Below are positions 15,173 to 23,706 of a stretch of 30,034 nucleotides of DNA, one piece after another. The notes beneath the pieces are model-generated. The model made no database searches. It was not told the origin of the DNA and worked only from the letters and a program-made list of their open reading frames with translations. A program made the position numbers and the translations under genes. The DNA lies in NCBI GenBank assembly GCA_964400875.1, contig CAYNWK010000046.1, positions 1 through 30,034 on the forward strand, read 5' to 3'. Position 1 is the stretch's first letter. Every line of letters begins with the position of its first letter. Source of the DNA: CAYNWK01 sp964400875. GTDB taxonomy: Bacteria; Chloroflexota; Anaerolineae; Anaerolineales; UBA4823.

Positions 15173-16758
15173 GGGCCCTCTCGTTCCTGCCGCGCTGGGG
15201 TAGCGGCAGCCTCGTAGGACAGGCGCTGAACCATGGGCTCGATGGGCTGGTCAGGCCGTTTCTCCAGGCGATTAAGCCGCCAGCGTTCCAGGGGCAGCGC
15301 CAGCCCGTTGGAGAGCAGGGCCGCCAACGAACGCAGAACGCCGGTCTCCTGCCGTTTGCCGGATATGCGCGGCCCAGCCGCCGAGTTTCCCCGGCCTCTC
15401 AGGCGCTGCCAAGCTTTTCTAGCGCGGAACTCCCTATGCAGCACCCGGTGCAGCTGCCGGTAGAACGCGGTCGAGTACGGCCCTTGGTAGAGCATTGCCA
15501 GGTCCTCCGAATCGACCCAATTTTGCCGGGCGCCTAGCTGGGCGCGCACCGCGGCGTGAAATTTCGTGCCCGGCAGCGGGTACGAGACCGACATTCCGAT
15601 GTCGTCCGGTTGGGCCTCGCGCACCAGCTGCAGGGTTTTTTCGATGTCGGCGCGCCCTTCGCCCGGGTAGCCGAACTGCAGGAAGAAACCAACCCGGACC
15701 CCGGCAGAGCGCAAGCGCCGGGCGGACTGGTGGATCTGCTCGACCTTGATGCCCTTGTCCATGGCGTTCAAGATGCGCTGCGAACCGGACTCGGCCCCCA
15801 GCCAGACGCTCCGGCAGCCGGCGCGGCGCAGCGCCTCGATCTCGCCGTCGCGCAGCAACAGGTCGGCGCGGCTCAGGCATTTGAAGGGGATCTGCAGGCC
15901 GTGTTCCTGAAGCAGGCCGGCGAAGCGCGACAGCCAACCCGGCTTGAGACCGAAGATGTCGTCCACGAACCAGATGTGGTCGGGCCCGTACGTCTCCGCC
16001 AGCCAGCGCAGCTCGGCGACCACGTTCTCCGGGCTGCGCACGTTGTAGCGCTGGCCCCAGATCGGCTTGGCGCACCAGTTGCAGTGGTAAGGGCAGCCGC
16101 GCGTGGTGACCACGTTCATCGAAAAATAGCCGCGGCGCTCCATCCAGATGGCACGGTAGCGCTCCAGGTCAACCAGGTCCCAGGCCGGGAAGGGCAGCGC
16201 ATCCAGGTCACGGATGTCTGGGCGGAGCGGGTTGCGCCGGACCTCAAACCGGCTGGACTCACTTGCCTGCCGGTAGCATAAGCCCAGGATCGACTCCAGG
16301 GATGGCGCGGCGCGGCCGGTGAGCGCGTCGAGCAGCTCGCCTAGCGTGCGCTCCCCCTCACCGACCTCGACGTAATCGGCGCCCTGAGCCAGATACTCAC
16401 CCGCATGGTCGCTGGGGTCCGCGCCGGCGACGATCACGGTACAGCCTCGCGCCTTCGCTTGGGCGATCATGGTGAAGGCCGCCGTGCGCATGCGCAGCAG
16501 GCACATCTTGGAAAGGTAATTGAAGTTGTCCTCGTAAATCACGGCGAAGCGCGGGCTACTGTGGTCCAGCGCCGCGGCCCATTCCGCCTCCGACTCGGCC
16601 AACATGGCATCAAATAAGTGGACCCTATAGCCTTTCTCGCGCAGGTAGCTGGCCGCGTAGAGCGCCCCTAGGGGCGGGTACGGCTGCATGGCAGCGTACA
16701 GCTTGGGGTCGAAGCGCAGGTAATAAGATTGCCCCAACAAGACCTCGCAACTCGTCAT
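15169..16758 (-). CDS. B12-binding-type radical SAM enzyme
   Basis: This 529-aa protein has an N-terminal cobalamin-binding-like domain (about 1-150; YPPLGALYAASYLREKGYRVHLFD, ARGCTVIVAGADPSDHAGEYL) and a radical SAM barrel with the [4Fe-4S] cluster Cys222, Cys226 and Cys229 (RGCPYHCNWC). Later barrel elements are WFVDDIFGL, VWLGAESGSQRIL and GYPGEG. Such enzymes often methylate unreactive carbon or phosphorus or do other radical chemistry. The start at 16758 makes an ATGA overlap with the upstream stop; an in-frame extension to 16839 would run into the neighbour. Coupling to the downstream methyltransferase gene and its place in the operon suggest it modifies a sugar or lipid carrier, which is inference. 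The C-terminus is Arg-rich. Confidence 0.9.
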   Translation of the reverse strand: MTSCEVLLGQSYYLRFDPKLYAAMQPYPPLGALYAASYLREKGYRVHLFDAMLAESEAEWAAALDHSSPRFAVIYEDNFNYLSKMCLLRMRTAAFTMIAQAKARGCTVIVAGADPSDHAGEYLAQGADYVEVGEGERTLGELLDALTGRAAPSLESILGLCYRQASESSRFEVRRNPLRPDIRDLDALPFPAWDLVDLERYRAIWMERRGYFSMNVVTTRGCPYHCNWCAKPIWGQRYNVRSPENVVAELRWLAETYGPDHIWFVDDIFGLKPGWLSRFAGLLQEHGLQIPFKCLSRADLLLRDGEIEALRRAGCRSVWLGAESGSQRILNAMDKGIKVEQIHQSARRLRSAGVRVGFFLQFGYPGEGRADIEKTLQLVREAQPDDIGMSVSYPLPGTKFHAAVRAQLGARQNWVDSEDLAMLYQGPYSTAFYRQLHRVLHREFRARKAWQRLRGRGNSAAGPRISGKRQETGVLRSLAALLSNGLALPLERWRLNRLEKRPDQPIEPMVQRLSYEAAATPARQEREGP

Positions 16759-17714
16759 GGCGCCGCCTCGAACTGGCGCAGTCGCTCGGCATAGGCGGAC
16801 AGCGTGCGCCGTTCGTGCCCGTCGAAGTGCCCCTTGCACCAGTCGGCGCAGAAACCCACCTCGCCGAATCCATCCTTCCGGCGGTTGAATTTTTCAAGCT
16901 TGCGAGCCATCTCCCAGCGTTCGAGCTTTGCGCCAAAAGACCCATTCAGCAGAGCTTCCGCCGCGGCCTGCCTCCCGGACCTGCCGCTGCGCTCCAGCCG
17001 ACCGAACGGCCACCTGGGAGGCAGGACTGCGTTGGGCAGGTAGTCCGTCACCCAGGGGTTGAGACGGATCATCCGCCGGTAGACCGCCGTCCCGGCCAGC
17101 GGCACCATTTGAGCGATCTCGTGGGCGGCATACAGGTTGCGCCGGGGATATTCCATGGCGGATTCCGTCAGGAAGTAATTCGGGCAGATCGTATCGCCCG
17201 CCAGCGCAGCCCGGCGGACCAGCAAGATGACCGCCGCCCGGCACAACCACAGGCGCCCCGGCGCGGTGACCACCAGGTAATCCAGGTCGGCGCCGGAAGC
17301 GACGTTGTCCACCGCCAGCGCGCCGGTGAGGGCCACCATGCGCACGTAGGGCAGCCCGGCGATCGCCCTTCCGTAGCGAAGAGCCTTGGGCCACAGGCGT
17401 ACGGCGACCCGTCCCCGCTCCCGGCGGAGCGGCACGAGCTGCTCCCGTCCCGGCAACGTGTAATATTCGCCCGAACGGACAAGCCGCCTTGAAGCTAGCC
17501 CGTCCAGGCTGGTCTTGACCTCGGCCAGGCTGGCGCGGCGCTCGATCAGGTAAGCATGGATCTCGCCCACGGTGAGCGGGTAATCGAAGACGTCGGCGTA
17601 AGCCGCCGTCCGCAGAACCGCTCGATCGAGCGTGCACGAGCCATTTGCACTGGACGATCTGGCTGTCGGGAAGTTCACCCCTAGTTTTTCGACATAGCTG
17701 TTTATTAACATCAT
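16755..17714 (-). CDS. Nucleotidyltransferase-like protein
   Basis: This 319-aa protein resembles the nucleotidyltransferase-fold family seen in polysaccharide loci. The core motif is LTGALAVDNVASGADLDYLV, matching the usual TGSxAxxNxxxxSDIDLLV with Ala in place of the first Ser and SGADLD carrying the two metal-binding acidic residues. Before it (about residues 30-95) lies a winged-helix-like region, RTAAYADVFDYPLTVGEIHAYL. A hydrophobic stretch WLCRAAVILLVRRAAL follows the motif. A Cys-containing C-terminal part (EVGFCADWCKGHF) is of unknown role. It starts right at the stop of the GT2 gene and overlaps the radical SAM gene by 4 bp. What it nucleotidylates, if anything, is unknown. Confidence 0.7.
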   Translation of the reverse strand: MMLINSYVEKLGVNFPTARSSSANGSCTLDRAVLRTAAYADVFDYPLTVGEIHAYLIERRASLAEVKTSLDGLASRRLVRSGEYYTLPGREQLVPLRRERGRVAVRLWPKALRYGRAIAGLPYVRMVALTGALAVDNVASGADLDYLVVTAPGRLWLCRAAVILLVRRAALAGDTICPNYFLTESAMEYPRRNLYAAHEIAQMVPLAGTAVYRRMIRLNPWVTDYLPNAVLPPRWPFGRLERSGRSGRQAAAEALLNGSFGAKLERWEMARKLEKFNRRKDGFGEVGFCADWCKGHFDGHERRTLSAYAERLRQFEAAP

Positions 17715-19211
17715 TCAATTGGATATTGATGCTCGCCGGCGCTGGCGGTTAACAGCCAGGGACTGCCAGAGGGTTACCCCCGAAGTGAAGGTCAACCCCA
17801 GGCAAAAGATCGCCGCGTAAACGGCAATGAACCAGTTTTGCAGGCGCGCCGCCAGCAGGACGGTAAACAAATTGAACAAGGCAAAAGCGAATTCGTAAAA
17901 CACGATGGGATCGAGCTGGAGCTGGTAGCGACCGGTGAGCCAGCTCTGCCCCCGGCCAGTAAGCCCGGACTTGGGAGTCCGTTCAAAGGCGATCTGCACG
18001 CCCCTCAGGATCTGCAGCAGGGCTCGCACGGTGTTCAGCATCATCCCCGCTCCCAGGGCGGAGAGGAGCAGCACCTTCGGCAGGGAACGCAACCAGCCCG
18101 CCCCGAGCTGGCGTTGTCCAGCCAGGAAAAAGATCGTCGGAGCGAAGGTGGTCAGGCTGAAGAAGAGGGCCAGCCCAAAGAGCGAAACCAGGGCGCCGTA
18201 GTGGACGGACAAAACCAGCACCAGGGGGTAAAGCACGGCTAAGCCGAACAGCAGCAGGTGAACCCCGTAGCCGAACAGGTGCAGGCTGGCTTCCAGCTTC
18301 TTGACCAGCGGAAGATCGCTGGCCCACACAGCGGGCAGGTGCTTGGCAGCGCATTCCAGGCTGCCGCGCGCCCAGCGCAGCTGCTGGCGGCGGTAAGCGC
18401 TGAAACTGGGCGGCAGTTCGGCGGGCACTTCGACCTCGCGCAGGAAGCGTCCCTGCCAGCCTTTGAAGAAAGCGCGATAGGACAGGTCCAGGTCTTCGGT
18501 CAGGGTGTCGGACTGCCAGCCGCCGGCCTGCTCGAGGGCGGCCCGCCGCCAGACCCCGGCGCTGCCGTTGAAATTGAACCAATACCCGCCCCGCCAGCGG
18601 GCGAACTGCTCGACCATGAAATGCGCGTCGATAGCCAGGGACTGCAGGCGGGTGAGCAGGGAATACTCGCGGTTGAGATGCCCCCAGCGGGTCTGCACGA
18701 AGCCGACCGCCTGATCCTGGAATGCCGGGATGGTCCGCTTCAGGAAGTCGGCGGGGGGCAGGAAATCGGCGTCAAAGATGGCGAAGAACTCGCCTTTGGC
18801 CCGGGTGGTCCCCTCGGCCAGCGCGCCGGCCTTAAAGCCGTCTCGCTCCATCCGGTGGAGGTGGACGATATCGACTCCCTCCGTGCGCAAACGCCGGACC
18901 AGGCTGCTCACGATCTCGACTGTCTCATCCGTCGAATCGTCCAATACTTGTATCTCGAGCCGTTCCCCCGGGTAATCCAGACGGGCGACGGCTTGAATCA
19001 GCCGCCCAGCGACGTACAGTTCGTTGTAGATCGGCAGCTGCACGGTCACGACCGGCCAGTCTTGCAAAGGCATCTGTTCGTGGACGGGATCGGGGTCATC
19101 CGCCCGCAAACTGAGGTATGTCAGGTAAAAGAAGTTAATCCCGAAGACAAAGAGCAGTCCAACGACGATCAGGTACAGCAGCGCGGTGGGGGCTAAAAGC
19201 AGGTCAACCAT
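17715..19211 (-). CDS. Processive family 2 glycosyltransferase (cellulose synthase-like)
   Basis: This is a 498-aa membrane GT2. One N-terminal membrane helix (about 8-31) precedes a cytoplasmic GT-A domain with VQLPIYNE, DDSTDET (91-97), the DxD motif FDADF (147-149), the catalytic base region TEDLDLSYRA (238-247) and QQLRW (276-280). About four to six membrane helices follow. The D, DxD, TED, QxxRW set marks processive enzymes such as cellulose, mannan and glucomannan synthases, so it probably makes a beta-linked homopolymer from a nucleotide sugar. Lack of a PilZ domain means no direct c-di-GMP control is visible. The start at 19211 overlaps the upstream gene by 8 bp; an in-frame extension to 19292 lies inside that gene. 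Confidence 0.9.
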   Translation of the reverse strand: MVDLLLAPTALLYLIVVGLLFVFGINFFYLTYLSLRADDPDPVHEQMPLQDWPVVTVQLPIYNELYVAGRLIQAVARLDYPGERLEIQVLDDSTDETVEIVSSLVRRLRTEGVDIVHLHRMERDGFKAGALAEGTTRAKGEFFAIFDADFLPPADFLKRTIPAFQDQAVGFVQTRWGHLNREYSLLTRLQSLAIDAHFMVEQFARWRGGYWFNFNGSAGVWRRAALEQAGGWQSDTLTEDLDLSYRAFFKGWQGRFLREVEVPAELPPSFSAYRRQQLRWARGSLECAAKHLPAVWASDLPLVKKLEASLHLFGYGVHLLLFGLAVLYPLVLVLSVHYGALVSLFGLALFFSLTTFAPTIFFLAGQRQLGAGWLRSLPKVLLLSALGAGMMLNTVRALLQILRGVQIAFERTPKSGLTGRGQSWLTGRYQLQLDPIVFYEFAFALFNLFTVLLAARLQNWFIAVYAAIFCLGLTFTSGVTLWQSLAVNRQRRRASISN

Positions 19212-20667
19212 CGGCGACCTCGATGAAGGAGCTCCGATAGGCCGCAGCCCAAAAGCCCCAGGCAAACCAGGCCCACAGGCGGCCAGGCACAAGCAGCCAA
19301 GTATAGTAGTCGAAAAAGCCGATCAGGGCGACCGCGGCCAGCAACGCCGAAGCGCCGACCAAGGCGGGGGAGAAATTCAAGCGGCGCCGGTTCAGGCCCA
19401 ATGCCAGCCATGGAGCGACCAGCGTTACGCCGTAAAAGAACGCCCCGAAGAGGCCGATCTCGGCGGCAACATCCACAAGCACGAAGTGCGCCGGCTGGTA
19501 ATCGGCCTGGAAATCGGGGAAGCTCCGGCTCATGGCCGTGGGCAGCGCGCCGAGGCCAACACCGGTCAGCGCGTTGACGGAAAAAAGCTGGTTGGCAGCC
19601 TGGTTAAGCAGGGTACGCTCGCCAATCGCCTGGAATTCCTGGGGGACGGTCTGAAATGAACCGTCCCAGCCCAGGCGCACACCCAGGGAAGGTGTGTTTT
19701 GCCACAGGAAAGGGAGGATCACGACCAGGGTGGCAGCGAGCATGCCCAGCCAGCGGACGAGCGAGCTGGAGCGAGTCTTGACCAGCCAGGCGAATACCAG
19801 CGCCATGCCGACGGCCAGGGCCAGCCAGGCCGAACGAGAATAGGTGAAGAAAAGGCCCAGCGCTCCCACGGTGAACGCGCCCATCCCCAGGGGGCGCCAG
19901 CGATCCGGGGCTTCACAGAACCAGGCCGCGATCAGGATCAACCCAAAGGCCAGGCACCCGCCAAGGATGTTCGGATGGTCGGAAAGCCCGTAAGCGCGCA
20001 GCCAGCGCTCCCCGGCGACGGTGACCACGCTGACCCCCTTCCAGTCCGGGTTTAAGGCGTACTCTCCCCAGACGCCCAGGCCGAGGGAGCTTTGCTGCAG
20101 GACCTGCTCGACACCGATCACGGATTGAACCACGACCATCAGACCCAGCGGGAGGATCAGCCGGTCCAGAGAATTCACCTCGTTGAGCACCATGAGATAG
20201 AAAGCGCCCAGTGCGATCAAACGAACGACGTGATAGATAGAGAGCAGTGGATCGACGGAGAGCGGCACGCTTAACAACCCCAAAAACGCCAGGCCGGCCA
20301 CGGGGATGGTGAGGAAAAGCGGGCCGAAGGTGAGGCGGCGAGGCTTCAACGCCAAGGCTCCCAGCCAAAACACCAGCGCAGCGAGCATGACGATGTCCGG
20401 GGCGAACAACAGGAAGTCGGTGTAATCGCGGTAGACCGGCGGGAACGGCCTGGAGATCAGGAGATAGCGGAAGCGAAAGGGGATCAAGACGAGGGTCGCG
20501 CCCAGGGCGAGGCGGGCCAGCCCGTACAGTAGCGCCGCCAGGATGCGCCTCGTCCTGGCGATAGCTGCGGAACCGGCCGGTTTACCGATCCCGGAGGGGG
20601 CTATACCAAAACGGCGATCAATCCACCTGGTGATTTGAGACGTATAAGTAAGCAAATCTGAGGACAT
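19204..20667 (-). CDS. O-antigen ligase/polymerase-like membrane protein
   Basis: This 487-aa integral membrane protein belongs to the Wzy/WaaL-like group. It has about 10-12 hydrophobic helices, and a large loop near residues 215-240 has the LRAYGLSDHPNILGG pattern, matching the Arg and His-Pro-Asn signature typical of O-antigen ligases. A second loop (about 320-400) is hydrophilic and includes ALTGVGLGALP. It would polymerise or transfer lipid-linked glycan at the outer face of the membrane. ATG 20667 is first in the minus-strand operon; the longer in-frame extension to 21051 overlaps the divergent glycosyltransferase gene and is rejected. Only 39 bp separate it from that gene. Confidence 0.87.
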   Translation of the reverse strand: MSSDLLTYTSQITRWIDRRFGIAPSGIGKPAGSAAIARTRRILAALLYGLARLALGATLVLIPFRFRYLLISRPFPPVYRDYTDFLLFAPDIVMLAALVFWLGALALKPRRLTFGPLFLTIPVAGLAFLGLLSVPLSVDPLLSIYHVVRLIALGAFYLMVLNEVNSLDRLILPLGLMVVVQSVIGVEQVLQQSSLGLGVWGEYALNPDWKGVSVVTVAGERWLRAYGLSDHPNILGGCLAFGLILIAAWFCEAPDRWRPLGMGAFTVGALGLFFTYSRSAWLALAVGMALVFAWLVKTRSSSLVRWLGMLAATLVVILPFLWQNTPSLGVRLGWDGSFQTVPQEFQAIGERTLLNQAANQLFSVNALTGVGLGALPTAMSRSFPDFQADYQPAHFVLVDVAAEIGLFGAFFYGVTLVAPWLALGLNRRRLNFSPALVGASALLAAVALIGFFDYYTWLLVPGRLWAWFAWGFWAAAYRSSFIEVADG

Positions 20668-20706
20668 AGCGCTCGAAAACTTTTCCGATGAACCTAAGCA
20701 AAACAA

Positions 20707-21744
20707 ATGACGATGAATGAGAGCTTCGTGGTCAACGCCCGCTGCCTGACCCGGCGGACCGGCGGCGTCGAACGGTACGCTCGAGCGGTCACCAAGCGCC
20801 TGGGCGAACGGGTCTGGCTGGCAGCTCCAACGGGGCGCTGGCAGGGGAGCTGGGGGCACGCCTGGGAACAAGTTGCTCTGCCGAGGCTGCTGACCGAAAC
20901 GGAGGCGCTGTGGTCGCCGGCGAACAGCGGGCCGCTGAGGGTCTCCAAACAGGCGGTGACCATCCACGACGTCAGCGTTTGGGACCATCCTGAATGGTAC
21001 CGGCGCGACTTCGCCGCCTGGTACCGCTACCTGCTCCCTCGGCTGGCGCAAACAGCAGCTGTGGTGATCACCTGCTCTTCATACTCATATATACGCATCA
21101 AAGAGCGCCTGCGGATCTGTGATCGCAAGATTGCAGTGGTGCCCTGCGGGGTCGACCGGGCGATCTTCCACAGCTATTCCTGCGAAGACCAGGGGAAAAT
21201 CCGCCGGAAATACCGCCTGCCGGGTGTGTACCTGTTGGCGGTGGGCTCGCCCGGCCCACGTAAAAATCTGTTCCGGCTGCTGCGCGCCTGGGAGATCTCC
21301 GGGTTGGGGGGTGAAGCCGGTCTTGTCCTGGTGGGGGCCAACGCCAGGACGCTGCGTGGTGGGCTCGGTCCAATTGAGTTGCCCGGCGGCGTGCGTAGTC
21401 TGGGATACGTAAGCGACGCCGACCTGGCAAGATTGTATTCCGGCGCGGCTGCTTACGTTTTGCCGTCCTTGCAAGAGGGGTTCGGGCTGACCGTGCTGGA
21501 AGCGATGGCTTGCGGCGCGCCGGTGATCGCCAGCCGCAGCGCGGCGCTCCCGGAGGTAGTGGGGAACGCCGGTTTGTTGATCGATCCGTTGAACGAAGCC
21601 GAGCTTGCCTGGGCGATGCGCACGATCCTGGAAGACTCCGCCCTGAGGCAGGCGCTGATCGCCAGGGGAACTGCAAAGGTATGCGACTACTCATGGGAAC
21701 AAACAGCCGAATCGATATGGACTATTTTGGAACGCATCCGTTAG
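20707..21744 (+). CDS. GT4 family glycosyltransferase 1
   Basis: This 345-aa GT-B-fold retaining glycosyltransferase transfers a sugar from a nucleotide donor to a lipid-linked or glycan acceptor in the cytoplasm. It has an N-terminal acceptor domain (LTRRTGGVERYARAV, TIHDVSVWDHPEWY) and a donor domain with VGSPGPRKN (residues 180-187), VLVGA and the GT4 EX7E motif EGFGLTVLE (E257 and E265), followed by ACGAPVIASRSAALPEV. It closely resembles mannosyltransferase-type GT4 proteins, but the sugar is unassigned. ATG 20707 and ATG 20713 are both possible; neither has a strong ribosome binding site. The gene opens the plus-strand half of the glycan locus. Confidence 0.9.
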   Translation: MTMNESFVVNARCLTRRTGGVERYARAVTKRLGERVWLAAPTGRWQGSWGHAWEQVALPRLLTETEALWSPANSGPLRVSKQAVTIHDVSVWDHPEWYRRDFAAWYRYLLPRLAQTAAVVITCSSYSYIRIKERLRICDRKIAVVPCGVDRAIFHSYSCEDQGKIRRKYRLPGVYLLAVGSPGPRKNLFRLLRAWEISGLGGEAGLVLVGANARTLRGGLGPIELPGGVRSLGYVSDADLARLYSGAAAYVLPSLQEGFGLTVLEAMACGAPVIASRSAALPEVVGNAGLLIDPLNEAELAWAMRTILEDSALRQALIARGTAKVCDYSWEQTAESIWTILERIR

Positions 21745-23015
21745 ACTACCCAACCAACGGGAAAACGAACTCGCACGGTTCCGGGACCGGCAACGGCCAT
21801 CTTCCGGTTGACGGTGGAAGGGACCTGCGAAAGCTACTTGATGGCGGGCTGCGAATCGCCTTAGTGCAGGACGCGCTGCCCTTCATCGGCGGCGCGGAGA
21901 ATCTGCTCCAGGCTGCCTGGGAGCTCTTCCCGCAGGCGCCCCTGTATACGCTGATCTACAACCGGAAGGCCTTCGCCGGGACGAGCTTCGCCGAGAAACG
22001 CATCTACAGCTCTTTCCTGGACCGGCTGCCGGGTGCCTGGCGCAGCCACCGCAGCTATCTGCCGCTGTACCCGCTGGCCGTCGAACGCTTCGACCTGCGC
22101 GCCTACGACCTGGTGCTCTCCTTCAGCTACGCCGTAGCCCACGGCGTATTGGTGCGCCCGGACCAGCTGCACGTCAGCCTGGTGCACACCCCGCTGCGCT
22201 ACGCCTGGCACTTCTACCACGAGTACTTGAATGAGGCCGGCCTGCGTTCCGGACCCAAGGGGTGGCTGGCTCAACTGGTCTTGCTTTACCTGCGCATATG
22301 GGATCATTCCGCAGCCAGCCGGACGGACAGTTTTGTGGCCATCTCGGAGTGGGTGGCGCGCTGCGTGCGGCGGGCCTACCGGCGGCGCGCCCGGGTGATC
22401 TACCCTCCGGTGGAAGTGGAGAAATTCCGGCCGCGGCCTCCCCGGGAGGGTTATTACGTAGCCATCTCCCGGCTGACGCTGCATAAGAAAGTCGAACTGA
22501 TGGTAGCAGCCTTCAACAAGCTTAAGCTGCCTCTGCTGGTGATCGGCGAGGGCGCCGAACGGCGGCGACTCCAGCGCATCGCCGGGCCGAACGTGCGCTT
22601 GCTCGGCTGGCAGCCGGAGGCCGTCATCCAAGAGCTGTTGGGCAGAGCCAGGGGTTTCGTGCACGCCGCCGAGGAGGACTTCGGCATCGCCCTGGTCGAA
22701 GCCCAGGCCGCCGGCTGCCCCGTGATCGCTTATGGGAGAGGCGGCGCGGTGGAGAGCGTGCTCCACGGAGAGACCGGCCTGCTCTACCCGAAACAGAGCG
22801 CGGCGGCGCTGTGCGCGGCGGTCGAGGATTATGAAGCCGGAAAATACACGTTCAACCCGGCCGACCTGCTGGCCAACGCCCGGCGCTTCAGCCGGGGTCG
22901 CTTCCAGCGCGCTCTTGCCGGGCACCTGGCGAGCGAATGGACGCGGTTCAACGAAAAGAAACATGGGAATGTATCTAAAGAACAGGCTGATCTCCGCCTC
23001 CCCGCGCAGCCTTGA
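21681..23015 (+). CDS. GT4 family glycosyltransferase 2
   Basis: This 444-aa GT-B-fold glycosyltransferase starts about 55 residues before the conserved domain, which begins LRIALVQDALPFIGGAENLL. It has VHTPLRYAWHFYHEYL in the acceptor half and AISRLTLHKKVELMVAAF and VIGEGAERRRL in the donor half. The EX7E motif (E332 and E340 in EEDFGIALVE) is followed by AAGCPVIAYGRGG. ATG 21681, overlapping the preceding gene by 64 bp, is the first plausible start (GGGGA 11 nt upstream); ATG 21693 and 21717 are alternatives, and the Gly/Asn-rich leader before the domain looks dispensable. The end overlaps the sugar phosphotransferase gene, giving a tightly coupled trio. Confidence 0.88.
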   Translation: MRLLMGTNSRIDMDYFGTHPLDYPTNGKTNSHGSGTGNGHLPVDGGRDLRKLLDGGLRIALVQDALPFIGGAENLLQAAWELFPQAPLYTLIYNRKAFAGTSFAEKRIYSSFLDRLPGAWRSHRSYLPLYPLAVERFDLRAYDLVLSFSYAVAHGVLVRPDQLHVSLVHTPLRYAWHFYHEYLNEAGLRSGPKGWLAQLVLLYLRIWDHSAASRTDSFVAISEWVARCVRRAYRRRARVIYPPVEVEKFRPRPPREGYYVAISRLTLHKKVELMVAAFNKLKLPLLVIGEGAERRRLQRIAGPNVRLLGWQPEAVIQELLGRARGFVHAAEEDFGIALVEAQAAGCPVIAYGRGGAVESVLHGETGLLYPKQSAAALCAAVEDYEAGKYTFNPADLLANARRFSRGRFQRALAGHLASEWTRFNEKKHGNVSKEQADLRLPAQP

Positions 23016-23634
23016 GTGGGGCTCACGCTACGTGGCCAAGCTGCTCATCGAACGGGTCATCGCCGGTTTGGCGCTGGTGCTCCTGGCCCCCTTCCTGGCG
23101 CTCGTGGCGGTATTGATCAGGTTGGACTCACCCGGACCGGCGCTGTTCCACCAGCGGCGGCTCGGCTACGGCGGCTCCAGCTTCGAAATGTTGAAGTTCC
23201 GCAGCATGAGCCTGCAGGCCGAGGCGATGTTAACCCGCAGCTTGCGCGCCGATCCGGGCCTCAGAGGACGATGGGCGCAGCGCCGTAAGCTGCGCCGCGA
23301 TCCCCGGGTAACGCGCCTGGGGAAGATCTTGCGCCGCTACAGTATCGACGAGCTGCCGCAGTTATGGAACGTAGTGAGAGGGGAAATGAGCCTGGTCGGG
23401 CCGCGCCCGATCTTAAAGCAGGAGCGCCGCGCGTACGGGCCGGCCCTGGCCAGCTATAAGCAGGTCTTACCCGGAATGACCGGTCTGTGGCAGGTGCAGG
23501 GGCGCAACCACATCGGCTTCGCCGAACGGGCGCGCCGGGACGTGGAATACGTCAGCAGCTGGTCACTGCGGCTGGACCTGTACATCCTGGCGCGCACCCC
23601 CTGGGTGGTGGTCAGAGGCGACGGCGCTTATTGA
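22963..23634 (+). CDS. Polyprenyl-phosphate sugar phosphotransferase (WbaP/PglC-like)
   Basis: This is a 223-aa monotopic phosphoglycosyl transferase, the enzyme that starts a glycan by moving a sugar-1-phosphate from a nucleotide sugar to undecaprenyl phosphate. A reentrant helix (about 31-52, with APFLALVAVLIRLDSPGPALF) precedes the signature blocks MLKFRSM (76-82), RYSIDELPQLWNV (125-137), MSLVGPRP (142-149) and PGMTGLWQVQGR. It is the short catalytic form without the extra transmembrane domain of WbaP. The start is ATG 22963 (alternative 22969), inside the end of the preceding GT4 gene. As the only initiating enzyme in the locus it probably feeds the flippase and ligase encoded on the other strand. 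Confidence 0.93.
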   Translation: MGMYLKNRLISASPRSLEWGSRYVAKLLIERVIAGLALVLLAPFLALVAVLIRLDSPGPALFHQRRLGYGGSSFEMLKFRSMSLQAEAMLTRSLRADPGLRGRWAQRRKLRRDPRVTRLGKILRRYSIDELPQLWNVVRGEMSLVGPRPILKQERRAYGPALASYKQVLPGMTGLWQVQGRNHIGFAERARRDVEYVSSWSLRLDLYILARTPWVVVRGDGAY

Positions 23635-23646
23635 AGCGAAATTGGG

Positions 23647-23663
23647 AAAAAACCTCGCGGTTT
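23647..23663 (-). terminator. Weak terminator after the TiaS-like gene
   Basis: On the minus strand AAACC-GCGA-GGTTT is followed by TTT. The 5-bp stem is short but the spacing is right for the gene ending at 23707; the plus-strand gene ending at 23634 may also use it. Confidence 0.4.
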
Positions 23664-23706
23664 CGGTGTATAAGAGAAGTCTTGTTCGGTAACCCCACTG
23701 AAGGAC

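Noticed and set aside
18258..19196. A 312-codon plus-strand frame opposite the GT2 gene
   Set aside because: The GT2 carries all catalytic motifs on the minus strand; this frame is its shadow.
21861..22964. A 367-codon minus-strand frame opposite the second GT4 gene
   Set aside because: No domain or start signal; the plus strand has the EX7E motif and conserved GT4 blocks.
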